From CBDANZ01 sp965197865 (GTDB lineage Bacteria; Acidobacteriota; Vicinamibacteria; Vicinamibacterales; CAVVIG01), in the NCBI GenBank assembly GCA_965197865.1, contig CBDANZ010000004.1, positions 248,001-312,000 on the forward strand: a stretch of 64,000 nucleotides of DNA, in the 5' to 3' direction. The translations under genes were made by a program, and so were the position numbers. Shown one piece after another: positions 35,234 to 44,526 of this stretch. The notes under the pieces were generated by a model that saw only the letters and a list, made by a program, of their open reading frames with translations, made no database searches and was not told the origin of the DNA. How positions within the stretch are numbered: the first letter of the stretch is position 1; each line of letters starts with the position of its first letter.

Positions 35234-35545
35234 TCAGCGGCGGCACCAATATTCCTGGTGGCACGTCTCGCAAACCGCATCGATTACGTCATCGGCCTTG
35301 AGGAGCGTCTCCGCGTCTCTGGTATCGACCGCCCGAAGTGTCTACTCTGCAAGACGCAGGGCTGCGATTTGTGGCATCAATTCAGTGGGTTGCAGGCCGG
35401 TCCCAGGAGTGGCCAAGTCCGCAACCACCGGGAAGGTGTCGATGAGACGGTCTCCTATCAGCAGCCGGTTCGCCCCTTCCGCCATCACGATTGCGCTGTT
35501 TCGAACAATCGCCCTGAAACGATCCACCGGGAGCTCCGGGACTCG
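35234..35545 (-). pseudogene. c-type cytochrome remnant (c556-like)
   Basis: The minus strand reads FRAIVRNSAIVMAEGANRLL, IGDRLIDTFPVVADLATPGT, an in-frame TAG after AALRLAE, then LRAVDTRDAETLLKADDVID and the C-terminal haem motif CETCH-QEYW before a stop at 35234. A four-helix cytochrome c with a C-terminal CxxCH is the best match. The N-terminus is lost and a stop interrupts it, so it is dead. Confidence 0.6.
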
Positions 35546-35640
35546 CCGACGCGCTCAGCGCTGAGGAGGAATTGGCAGAGCGTTTGGTAGTAGCCCTCGT
35601 CGGCTGCGGTGATGATCGTGTGCGAGGTGACGGAAGTCGG
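35546..35640 (-). pseudogene. Short N-terminal fragment of an unidentified enzyme
   Basis: Minus-strand sequence TIITAADEGYYQTLCQFLLS followed by AERVGE resembles the first strand and helix of a nucleotide-sugar glycosyltransferase-like fold, but the piece is too short to assign. It is joined to the cytochrome remnant on one side and to a palindrome on the other. Confidence 0.25.
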
Positions 35641-35646
35641 CGGAGG

Positions 35647-35664
35647 CCCGACCTTCAGGTCGGG
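35647..35664. repeat. Palindrome CCCGACCT-TC-AGGTCGGG
   Basis: Perfect 8-bp stem with a TC centre, of the same style as the palindromes at 3033 and 25088. It sits at the joint between two gene remnants. Confidence 0.65.
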
Positions 35665-35678
35665 CGTGATCCGCTCGG

Positions 35679-36585
35679 TCACTGCACGACGAGCTGGGTC
35701 TTAACGAGTTGGCGGTAGAAGTCGGAAGTCTGCAGTAGCCGGTGGTGCGGTCCCTCGGCAACGATGCGGCCGCCGTCCAAGACGACGACGCGATCGACGC
35801 CGACGACCGTGGACAGTCGGTGCGCTACGATCAATGTCCTCGGCCGGTAATCGAGGCCGCGCAGCGCCGTTTGCGCCAGTGACTCACACTCGGCATCGAG
35901 CGCGCTCGTGGCCTCGTCGAGCAGGAGGATCTTTGGGCGCCTTACGACGGCCCGCGCGATGGCCAGGCGCTGACGCTAGCCGCCTGACAACCGGGCGCCG
36001 CGGTCGCCGACCTCCGCCCGAGTTGTGCCGGGGATCCCGGCGATGAACTCGTCCGCGTGCGGGAGCGCGGCCGCGTTCGCAATTTCGGCATCGGTCGTCG
36101 AAGGTCGCCCGCAGCGAATATTTTCAGCCACCGAGCGGGAGAAGAGGACCCCCTCCTGCAGCACGACGCCGAGCTCCCCGCGGAACTACGATGCATCGAG
36201 CTCGCGGACATCGTGTCCATCCACGAGGATCCGTCCACTGTTCGGCTCGTAAAACATGAGCAGCAGGTTGAAGAGCGTCGATGTTCCCGATCCCGATCGC
36301 CAGGCGAGTGCGACCACCTCGCCGGGGGCAATGCGTAGATTGACGTCCACGACCGCGTCGACGTCGGGTCGCGTGGGGTAGGCGAAGTGCATCTACTCGA
36401 ACACGATGGCGCCTTCCAGCTGCTCGAGCCGGCGTGCGAGGCCGCCTCCCGGTCGCGGCTGGGGGAGCAGGTCGAAGAGGCACCCGGCCGCGCTCAGCGC
36501 CCGCATGGCGTCGGACCAGAACGCGGACGCGCGGCGGAAGCCGCGCGCGACGTCGTGATGTCGTGAGGAGCAGGGAGGTTGACTA
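35679..36585 (-). pseudogene. ABC exporter ATPase domain, inactivated
   Basis: The minus strand contains FAYPTRPDVDAVVDVNLRIA, a Walker A region reading WRSGSGTST (the invariant Lys is Thr), VVLQEGVLFSRSVAENIRCG, then RGARLSGG-stop-RQRLAIAR where TAG replaces the signature Gln codon, LLLDEATSALDAE (Walker B) and IVAHRLSTVV. It ends QLVVQ at 35679. A second stop lies before MHFAYPT. The membrane domain is missing. Two independent lesions in catalytic motifs plus truncation make this a true pseudogene. Confidence 0.85.
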
Positions 36586-36682
36586 GCCGCGCGACCAACG
36601 ATTACGCTTGCCAGATCATGGCAGCAGGCGCTGCCGTTCCAGGCTTTCCGGCAAATTGGCGGCCCGGAATGGAGTTCAGAAC

Positions 36683-39600
36683 ATGCCCCGAGGTATTCCC
36701 GCCAAAGACCCGACGTCGCTGTCCCATGTAACAGTCGTCGTCTCGACGTCCGCCCGAGTGCGCCTTGCTGAGGCGAAGCGGTTCCTGAGCGACCTTCCGC
36801 CGCTCACCGAGGCGATCCTCGCATCAGCCACTCGGGAGGCCGCCGACGATTTTGCGCGTGATCTGACGCTGAGCCGCGGTGCCCTTTTCGGCCTCCACCG
36901 CTTCGGCTTCTGGCAGCTTGCCGGCCGCGTTGCGGCCCTCGAATTGGCGCGCAAAGGCTTCGCGCCGGCCACGCGCCTGGGGAGTGAGGCGCTTGCCGCA
37001 CGAGCGACGTTCGATGCCTTGAGCGCACGCCGTCTTGAGTACTTCGGCCCTGTTGCACGGTGCCACGGCTTCGCCGGCACGCTCGCTCGGACGCTCGCCG
37101 ACCTGCGCCTGGCAGAGGTCGACCCGGCCATGCTTCCGCATGAGAAGCCAGGCACACGCGATTTGGGTTGCTTGGTCGCGCGTTATGAGGCGCTACTCGG
37201 ATCGGGAAAGATAGCCGACCGCGCGGCGCTGCTCAGGTACGCTATCAGCGCGGCCCGCGAGGGCGGCTCCGACTTCTCCGTGACACGCCCAGTTCTCCTC
37301 CTCGATGTGCCGATCGGGTCTGGGGTCGAGGCGCAGTTCGTCGAGGCGCTCGCTCACGCGGCACCGAGGCTGCTCGCCACCGTGCCGGGGGGCGACAGAA
37401 GGACGCTTGCGTGGCTCGAGGCGATGACAGGTGCTGAGATTGTCGAGCCGGCTGATCTTGATAAAGCCGGCGCGAAAGAACGTCCCAAGAAGGTTGAGAA
37501 GAAGACCAAGAGAGACAATGACCTTGTGCGCCTCAGGGAGAGATTGTTCAGGTTTGAGGAGCGCGAAGCGGGCGCGCCTGGTGCGGTGACGGCTGAGCTC
37601 CGTTCCGTGTCAAAGGAGGAATCCTGCGTCATCTTCTTCTCCGCGCCGGGAGAAGGCCGAGAGTGTGTCGAGGCTGTGCGAGCGATTCTTGCTGAGGCCG
37701 GCCGTGGCGTGCGATTCGACCAGATGGCCGTGGTGCTTCGCGTTCCGCATCTCTATTCGGGCCTGCTCGAGACCGCGCTGCACCGCGGGGGGGTCCCCGC
37801 CTGGTTCTCGCGCGGTACCAGCGTTCCTGACCCGTCCGGCCGGGCCTTCCTCGCGCTCCTGCTCTGCCGAAGCGAGGATCTCTCCGCCCGCCGCTTTGCC
37901 GAGTACCTGTCACTTGGGCAGGTTCCGGATCTGGATGCTTCCGGTGCGCCGCGCCCGACTGGCGTTCCCTGGGTGATGGCGCAAGACGGGGAGGGGGCGC
38001 TAATAACGCCGGCTGCGGTGCTGGAGCCGCCGCCAGATGAGGCCGAACCGGCCGCGCCTGACACCGACAACAGACCCGTCCTTGCCGGCACTCTGCGCGC
38101 CCCACGGGATTGGGACCGCCTGCTCGTCGAGGCCGCCGTCATCGGTAGTCGCGACCGCTGGGCTCGGCGTCTGGAGGGGCTCCTGCACGAGCTGCAGGTC
38201 GTGCGTGACGAAGCCGCCAGCGACGAACTTGAGTCGCCGAAGTTGCGCCGGCTCGAACGCGACCTGCGCGATCTCGAGCATTTGCGCCGCTTCGCGCTTC
38301 CCGTCATTGACGAGCTTGCCGCGCTGCCACAAGCGGCAACGTGGGCCGACTGGCTCGATCATCTCGAAGCCCTCGCGCCGCGTGTCCTCCGCGCTCCCGA
38401 GCACGTGCTCTCAACGCTGGCCGAGCTGCGTCCCATGGGAGCCATCGGCCCCGTCACACTCGAAGAAGTCCGCGACGCCGTCTCGGATCGCCTCACGCAG
38501 TTGCGCAAGGATCCGCCCAAGCGCCGCTATGGTCGCGTCTTCATCGGCACTTCCGATGAGCTCCGGGGCCGTGGGTTCGACGTGGTCTTTGTGCCCGGTC
38601 TTGCCGAGCGGATCTTCCCGCAGCGTCCGCGCGAGGACCCTCTCTTGCTCGATGACGTGCGTCGCACAGTCAACGAAGCACTCGCTGGTGGAGGGCTGCC
38701 TCGCTTGCCGATGATTGACGACCGGATCCGGCATGAGCGCGCGCTTCTGCAGCTTGCTGCGGGTGCGGCACGTGAGCGGCTCTACCTGTCGTACCCGCGC
38801 ATGGAGCTCAGTGAGTCGCGCCCACGGGTTCCGTCCTTCTACGCCCTGGACGTCCAGCGCGCCCTGACGGGGCGCGTACCCGATATCGGCGAGCTGGAGC
38901 AGCAGGCCTACGAGGCCGCCGGTGCCCGGCTCGCCTGGCCGGCGCCACGCGACCCTGCGCGCGCGATAGATGATGCGGAACACGACCTGGCCGTGCTGGG
39001 GCGTCTGCTGCACGAGAGGCAGGGGAAGGATGTCCGTGGCCGCGCGCGGTATCTGCTCGAGCTGAGCGAGCCGCTGGGCCGCTCGCTCCGCGCGCGCTGG
39101 GCCCGTTGGCAGCCGAAGTGGTCCGGGGCCGATGGTCTCTACTCGCCAGGCAAGCCCGTCCTCGAGGCGCTGCAGCGTCATCGCCTTCGCGCGCGGCCTT
39201 ACTCCGTGTCGGCCCTGCAGAAGTACGCTACCTGTCCCTATCAGTTTCTGCTGTCAGCCATCTATCGCCTCGAGCCGCGCAAGGAAGCCGTGCGCATCGA
39301 GCGCCTCGACCCGCTGACGCGCGGCAGTCTCTTTCACCGCGTGCAAGCCGACGCCGTCCGTCGCTTTGAGAAGACCAAGCTTTTTCCGCTTGAGGAATCG
39401 AAGCTCGACGCGGCCGAGAAGATCCTCGACGCCACGGTTGCCGAAGTGGCGGCGCAGTACTATGACGACCTCGCGCCTGCGATCGACCGTGTGTGGCACG
39501 ACGAGGTCGAGTCCATCCGTACAGATCTACGAGGCTGGCTGCAACGCATGGTGGTACAAGGCACCACGTGGCGGCCTGTTCATGGTGAGTTCGGTTTTGG

Positions 39601-40114
39601 GTTCGGCGCCGGCGGGGGGCGAGACGCTGCGAGCCGTCCTGAGCCGGTCCGTCTGGAGGGTGGTTGGCAGCTTCACGGTGTGGTCGATCTTGTCGAGCAT
39701 GACGCTTCAACGAGGAAGCTACGCGTCACGGATCACAAGACCGGAAGCAATCGGACGAAAGAGCACATGGTCGTCGGCGGCGGTGAGGTCTTGCAGCCCG
39801 TGCTGTACGGAATATCGGTCGAGGCCGCACTGGGCACGCCCGTCGCCGAGTCACGCCTCTTCTTCTGTACCGCGCGAGGAGGCTTCACTGAGCGTTTCGT
39901 TTCCATGGGCGAGACCGAGCGTCGGGCCGGCGTCGAGGTCCTCGAGATCATCGACCGTAGTCTCGAGTTCGGCCTGCTTGCCCCGGCGCCTCGTGCCAAG
40001 GCGTGCAAGTGGTGCGATTTCCGTGATGTCTGCGGGCCGTACGAAGAGCGGCGGATCGGTCGCAAAGACCAGTTTGCGCTGCAGGACTTGCTCCACCTCA
40101 GGAGCATGCCGTGA
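36683..40114 (+). CDS. addB: AddB-like helicase-nuclease subunit with PD-(D/E)XK and iron-sulfur cysteines
   Basis: 1143 residues from ATG 36683 (GGAG 9 bases upstream). The N-terminal two thirds are a degenerate UvrD-like helicase fold (FDVVFVPGLAERIFP is the motif V-like block). The C-terminal nuclease has RGSLFHRVQ, LHGVVDLVEHDAS and RVTDHKTGSNR (D..D-x-K). The AddB-type [4Fe-4S] cysteines are present: C851 in YATCPYQF and C1108, C1111, C1117 in CKWCDFRDVC. With AddA it resects double-strand breaks for RecA. The stop overlaps the next start by 4 bases (GTGA), so the subunits are co-translated. Confidence 0.88.
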   Translation: MPRGIPAKDPTSLSHVTVVVSTSARVRLAEAKRFLSDLPPLTEAILASATREAADDFARDLTLSRGALFGLHRFGFWQLAGRVAALELARKGFAPATRLGSEALAARATFDALSARRLEYFGPVARCHGFAGTLARTLADLRLAEVDPAMLPHEKPGTRDLGCLVARYEALLGSGKIADRAALLRYAISAAREGGSDFSVTRPVLLLDVPIGSGVEAQFVEALAHAAPRLLATVPGGDRRTLAWLEAMTGAEIVEPADLDKAGAKERPKKVEKKTKRDNDLVRLRERLFRFEEREAGAPGAVTAELRSVSKEESCVIFFSAPGEGRECVEAVRAILAEAGRGVRFDQMAVVLRVPHLYSGLLETALHRGGVPAWFSRGTSVPDPSGRAFLALLLCRSEDLSARRFAEYLSLGQVPDLDASGAPRPTGVPWVMAQDGEGALITPAAVLEPPPDEAEPAAPDTDNRPVLAGTLRAPRDWDRLLVEAAVIGSRDRWARRLEGLLHELQVVRDEAASDELESPKLRRLERDLRDLEHLRRFALPVIDELAALPQAATWADWLDHLEALAPRVLRAPEHVLSTLAELRPMGAIGPVTLEEVRDAVSDRLTQLRKDPPKRRYGRVFIGTSDELRGRGFDVVFVPGLAERIFPQRPREDPLLLDDVRRTVNEALAGGGLPRLPMIDDRIRHERALLQLAAGAARERLYLSYPRMELSESRPRVPSFYALDVQRALTGRVPDIGELEQQAYEAAGARLAWPAPRDPARAIDDAEHDLAVLGRLLHERQGKDVRGRARYLLELSEPLGRSLRARWARWQPKWSGADGLYSPGKPVLEALQRHRLRARPYSVSALQKYATCPYQFLLSAIYRLEPRKEAVRIERLDPLTRGSLFHRVQADAVRRFEKTKLFPLEESKLDAAEKILDATVAEVAAQYYDDLAPAIDRVWHDEVESIRTDLRGWLQRMVVQGTTWRPVHGEFGFGFGAGGGRDAASRPEPVRLEGGWQLHGVVDLVEHDASTRKLRVTDHKTGSNRTKEHMVVGGGEVLQPVLYGISVEAALGTPVAESRLFFCTARGGFTERFVSMGETERRAGVEVLEIIDRSLEFGLLAPAPRAKACKWCDFRDVCGPYEERRIGRKDQFALQDLLHLRSMP

Positions 40115-43100
40115 CCCGCGCTGCCTCGGCTCCACCGCTCGTCGACGATGAGGCGCGCCACCGCATTCGTCACGACCTTGGCACTACCTTCATCGTGGAA
40201 GCCGCTGCCGGGACAGGGAAGACCACCGAGCTCATCCATCGCATCGTCCATGTCATTGCGACAGGTGTCGCCACTGTCGATCGGATCGTCTCCGTGACGT
40301 TCACTGAGAAGGCCGCCGGCGAGCTCAAGCTCCGCCTCCGCGAAGCGCTCGAGAAGGCGCGCAATGCAGAGGCGGAGCCGCCGAAGGGTGCGCTCGGAAC
40401 CGCACACGTGCCGAGACGTGTTCATCATGTCGAGCATGCCTTGGCCCACCTCGAGGAGGCCCGAGTCGGCACCATCCATGCCTTTTGCGCGGAGCTTCTG
40501 CGTGAGCGTCCCGTCGAGGCGCGCATCGATCCGAAGTTCGAGGTTCTGCTTGAGACCGAGTCTGAGCGGGTCTTCGGCGAGGTCTTCGATCTTTGGCTCC
40601 AGCATGCGCTCGAGGGGGCGCCTGAGGGGGTTCGCCGGTCTCTGCGGCGCAGGTCGAGCTTTGGTGACGAAGAGAGAGAGCCCACGACCAGGCTCAAGCT
40701 GGCTGCATGGCAGCTTGTCGAGTGGCGCGATTTCCCAGCCCCCTGGCGGCGCGATCGCTTCGATCGCGAGGCCCTCATCGATGGCATCGTCCAGCAGCTT
40801 CATGACTTTGCCGCGCTCACCGACGGACCCGCCAGCCCCCGTGACAACCTCTATCACGATAGCCGCGATGTGCGCCGGATCAGCCGCGGAATCCGTGACG
40901 TTGAGCGCGTCCGCGGACGCGACTATGACGATCTCGAAGCCACCATCGTGTCGATCTCCAAGGACCGCGACTTCAAGAACGTCCGCAGGGGCTATGGGTC
41001 CACATACAAGGAAGGCGTGTCACGAAGCGACGTGCTGGCCGCGCATGCCGAACTCATCGCCCGCATGGAGGCGTTCGCGCGGGCGGCGGATGCCGAGCTC
41101 GCCGCGGTCTTGCGCGAGGAGCTGTCCGAGGTGCTCGACGGCTATCGTGAGGCCAAGGAGCGTCGTGGGCACGTTGATTTTGTTGACCTCCTGATTCGTG
41201 CACGCGACCTGCTGCGCGACAATCAGAGCGTCCGCACCGACTTTCAGCAACGCATCTCGAACATCTTCGTCGACGAGTTCCAGGACACGGATCCGCTTCA
41301 GGCGGAGATCCTTCTGCTGCTGTCCGCCGACGTTCCTGGGAAGCTCTTCATCGTCGGCGACCCTAAGCAATCCATCTATCGCTTTCGCCGCGCCGACGTC
41401 GGCATTTACGAGGATGTCAAGCGTCGTCTCGTCGCGCACGGTGCCGAGTGCTTGACGCTGACGACGTCCTTCAGATCTGTTCCGTCTCTGCAGCGCCTCG
41501 TCAATGCGGCGTTCGCGCCGGTCATGACTGGTGATCGCGATCTCCTTCAGGCCGACTATGTGCCGCTCTCCCCGTTCCGTCCGGAGCGTGGCGAGCGCCC
41601 TTCGGTTGTCGTTCTGCCCGTCCCGAGGCCGTACGGCAAGCGGAAGGTTGCGATGGCGCCCATCGAGGAGTCGCTTCCTGAGGCCGTAGGTGCCTTCGTC
41701 GCGTGGGTCGTCAACGAAAGCGGTTGGGGGTTCAGCGAGCGCGACGTATGCATTCTTTTTCGGCGCTTCGAAAAGTTCGGAGCCGACACGACGCGGCCGT
41801 ACGTTCAGGCCCTCGAGTCGCGTGGTATCCCGCATCTCCTCGTTGGGGGCAAGTCCTTCCACCAGCGCGAGGAAGTCGAGACCCTGCGTGCCGCGCTCTG
41901 CGCGACCGAGTGGCCCGACGATGAGCTGTCTGTGTTTGCGACATTACACGGGTCCTTGTTCGCCATTCCTGACGAGCTGCTCTACGAATACCGTCATCGG
42001 TTCGCTCGGTTCCATCCCTTCCGCATCCCCAAGGAACTGGAGGCGACGGGGGGCGACAGCGCCGGCTCGGTTCACTTCTCTCCGATCGTCCAGGCACTGT
42101 CTCTCCTGCAACGGCTTCACCGGCGCCGCAATTACGTCCCGGTAACCGAGACTATTGGTCGTCTCCTCGAAGAGACTCGTGCCCATGCTGGTTTCGTCAT
42201 GCGGCCGTCCGGCGAGCAGGTCCTGGCGAATGTCCTGCAGATTGGCGAGTTGGCGCGGCGCTACGAGGCGTCCGGCGGCATTTCATTCCGTGGGTTTGTG
42301 GAGCAGCTTCGTGAGAAAGCTGATGCCTCGACCGTCGGCGAGGCGCCCATCCTCGAAGAGGGGAGTGATGGAGTCCGCATCATGACGGTTCACAAGGCCA
42401 AGGGACTCGAATTCCCCGTGGTTATCCTTGCCGACATCACGGCCAATCTCGCGCATCAGCATGCCAGCCGGCACATCGACCAGGAGCGCGGTCTCTCTGC
42501 CCTGCGCATTGTCGGTTGGTCGCCGGCCGATCTGCTTGAGCATGAAGCTCGTGAGGTTGCGCGTGATCGCGCCGAAGGCCTCCGGATTGCCTATGTCGCT
42601 GCCACCCGTGCGCGTGACCTCCTCGTCGTGCCGGCCATCGGTGACGAGCCGTACGAGAACAAATGGGTCAGCGTTCTCAATCCGGCCGTCTATCCCCTTG
42701 TCGATCGCCGTCGATCTCCTGATCCTCCTCCAGGCGGCTTGACGTTCGGTAGGGATACCGTCCTCGATCGTCCCGGCGGTGACCCGGCGGGCCCGCAGAC
42801 TGTTGCCCCCGGCCTCTACGGGTTCGAGGCTCCTGGTTCCCCCTACTCCGTCCTGTGGTGGGACCCTAAGCACTTGACCCTCGAGGCCCCTCCGTCTTTC
42901 GGCATCCGCCAGCAAGAGCTGATCGGCAAGGAGACGTCCCGCGCCGTCGTGGATGCCGACCTTCGCATGTATAACGACTGGCGGGAACATCGCGCCGCTG
43001 TCCTTGCCAGCGGCGCGCAGCCATCGATGATCGCCCAGACGGTCACCGAGCGCGCCGCCAAGGCTGCTGGTTCTGAGGAGGGCGCGGCCGAAGTTGACAT

Positions 43101-43563
43101 CATCGAAATCACACGCGATCCGGACCGCCCTTCGGGTCCCCGCTTTGGAGCTCTCGTGCACGCCGTTCTCGCGACGGTCGCGCTCGATCCCGATTCGCGG
43201 GCCGTTGAAGCGCAGGCGCGGCTGCATGGGCGCCTCTTGGGGGGGACGGATCGGGAGATCGAATCAACGGCGCGCGTTGTTGTCGGGTTTCTCCTGCATC
43301 CCCTGGCCGATCGTGCCCGCAGGGCTCAGCGTGCCGGCAGACTGCGCCGGGAGGTGCCGCTGGCCTGGCATGAGGAGAGCGGGTCGATCGTCGAAGGCAC
43401 GGCGGATCTGGTTCTGGAGGAAGGAGATGCCTGGCTGGTCGTCGACTTCAAGACCGACGAACAGGTGGACGTCTTTAAGTACAGGAACCAGGTATCGACT
43501 TACGTGAAGGCGCTCGCCCAAATGACCGGTGCGCCCGTGCATGGAGCCCTAGTGGCTCTCTGA
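40111..43563 (+). CDS. addA: AddA-like UvrD/RecB-family helicase-nuclease
   Basis: 1150 residues. SF1A helicase motifs: I AAAGTGKTT (31-39), Ia VTFTEKAAGEL, II FVDEFQDTDPLQ, III IVGDPKQSIYRFRRAD, V TVHKAKGLEFPVVIL and VI YVAATRARDLL. The C-terminal nuclease region has GTADLVLEE and VVDFKTDEQ (D-x-K) and QVSTYVKAL. It is the motor subunit that unwinds and degrades double-strand ends together with the protein encoded upstream. The start is GTG 40111 in a 4-base overlap. The same nuclease fold in both subunits fits AddAB, not RecBCD. Confidence 0.92.
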   Translation: MTRAASAPPLVDDEARHRIRHDLGTTFIVEAAAGTGKTTELIHRIVHVIATGVATVDRIVSVTFTEKAAGELKLRLREALEKARNAEAEPPKGALGTAHVPRRVHHVEHALAHLEEARVGTIHAFCAELLRERPVEARIDPKFEVLLETESERVFGEVFDLWLQHALEGAPEGVRRSLRRRSSFGDEEREPTTRLKLAAWQLVEWRDFPAPWRRDRFDREALIDGIVQQLHDFAALTDGPASPRDNLYHDSRDVRRISRGIRDVERVRGRDYDDLEATIVSISKDRDFKNVRRGYGSTYKEGVSRSDVLAAHAELIARMEAFARAADAELAAVLREELSEVLDGYREAKERRGHVDFVDLLIRARDLLRDNQSVRTDFQQRISNIFVDEFQDTDPLQAEILLLLSADVPGKLFIVGDPKQSIYRFRRADVGIYEDVKRRLVAHGAECLTLTTSFRSVPSLQRLVNAAFAPVMTGDRDLLQADYVPLSPFRPERGERPSVVVLPVPRPYGKRKVAMAPIEESLPEAVGAFVAWVVNESGWGFSERDVCILFRRFEKFGADTTRPYVQALESRGIPHLLVGGKSFHQREEVETLRAALCATEWPDDELSVFATLHGSLFAIPDELLYEYRHRFARFHPFRIPKELEATGGDSAGSVHFSPIVQALSLLQRLHRRRNYVPVTETIGRLLEETRAHAGFVMRPSGEQVLANVLQIGELARRYEASGGISFRGFVEQLREKADASTVGEAPILEEGSDGVRIMTVHKAKGLEFPVVILADITANLAHQHASRHIDQERGLSALRIVGWSPADLLEHEAREVARDRAEGLRIAYVAATRARDLLVVPAIGDEPYENKWVSVLNPAVYPLVDRRRSPDPPPGGLTFGRDTVLDRPGGDPAGPQTVAPGLYGFEAPGSPYSVLWWDPKHLTLEAPPSFGIRQQELIGKETSRAVVDADLRMYNDWREHRAAVLASGAQPSMIAQTVTERAAKAAGSEEGAAEVDIIEITRDPDRPSGPRFGALVHAVLATVALDPDSRAVEAQARLHGRLLGGTDREIESTARVVVGFLLHPLADRARRAQRAGRLRREVPLAWHEESGSIVEGTADLVLEEGDAWLVVDFKTDEQVDVFKYRNQVSTYVKALAQMTGAPVHGALVAL

Positions 43564-43770
43564 GGCCGAGGCGCGAGCCTCGTGAGCTCGCAGCGGCGCC
43601 GACCACTTATTTCTGACGAGGCGAATAGAACAGGCGGTTGTCTGATGGCCACTCGCCCCAAGTACACTTGAGGCCAGGGTGACCTACCCCCTTCAGCCGC
43701 TACACGGATAATGAGATCCTCGGGTTTAGGGTCGTCGTCTTCGTCTTTGTCCAGTCAGTGCGAGTCGGCA

Positions 43771-44046
43771 TCAGCGGGCGAGCGCACTGTGCGGACGCAC
43801 GGTGTTGTCATCGACCCGCCAGGCTTCGATCAGGATTTGCGCCTCGGCAATACTGCCGAACCAGGGTTCATTCAGGCATTCGTCGCGAAACTTCCCGTTG
43901 AAGCTTTGCACGAACGCGTTCTCGATCGGTTTGCCTGGCGGGATGAATCGCAGCGGCACCTTGTGGGCGTAGGCCCAGGTGTCAAGCGCGCGGCTGCTGA
44001 ATTCCGGGCCGTAGTACCTTGCTCCAAAGAGCTCAAGACAGGACAA
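43771..44046 (-). mobile_element. IS3-family transposase (OrfB) fragment
   Basis: 91 codons read YGPEFSSRALDTWAYAHKVP, LRFIPPGKPIENAFVQSFNG and KFRDECLNEPWFGSIAEAQI, ending RPHSALAR and a stop. This is the second half of the rve integrase domain (after the second Asp, including the Glu of DDE in PIENAFVQSFNG) of IS3/IS407-type elements. The 5' half and the C-terminal tail are missing and no inverted repeats are apparent. It is an old insertion remnant beside other debris. Confidence 0.85.
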
Positions 44047-44254
44047 CTGCTTCTCTGGAATGGGTTTACTTCAACTCGTCGGTCCTACCGGCTGGCAACG
44101 GAGGACCTTCATTCTACGCGTAGTGGATCAGGGGGGGGCAGGTTCGACCGATTCGCTGATCCATTGCGAAAGCGACCTACACGAGCCGCTTCAGGCGTCT
44201 TGCGGCATGCACCGATTTCACGGTACTTCGCGGAGTCAAGATATGAGTGGGAAA

Positions 44255-44452
44255 GGTATCCCTTCTTCAATATCTGGAAGTGTTTGGCCGCTGAGTCGAG
44301 GCTCGTCAGTGCCGAGCCTGGTACGAACGACGGCGATTTCGATGATCCGGTCGTTGGGCTTCAGAAAACACCGGTCGTTTCCACGTCGACGACGGCGATG
44401 TCTAGGCGGGAGGTGGGCACATCCTATCCTCTCGGTCGCTTCGTCCACCTGA
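44255..44452 (-). pseudogene. Probable DEDD exonuclease (DnaQ-like) fragment
   Basis: In two minus-strand frames, LDIAVVDVETTGVF is followed after a stop and frameshift by NDRIIEIAVVRTRLGTDEPR and LSGQTLP. VxDxETTG...DRIIEIAVV is the ExoI motif of DnaQ-type 3'-5' exonucleases. The rest is absent. Low sequence content keeps confidence modest. Confidence 0.35.
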
Positions 44453-44526
44453 GTATGACGCCGGCGCAGGGTTGTACTGAGGCGTCAGAAATCTTATCAG
44501 CAGATGACCCAATTCACGAATCTCGC

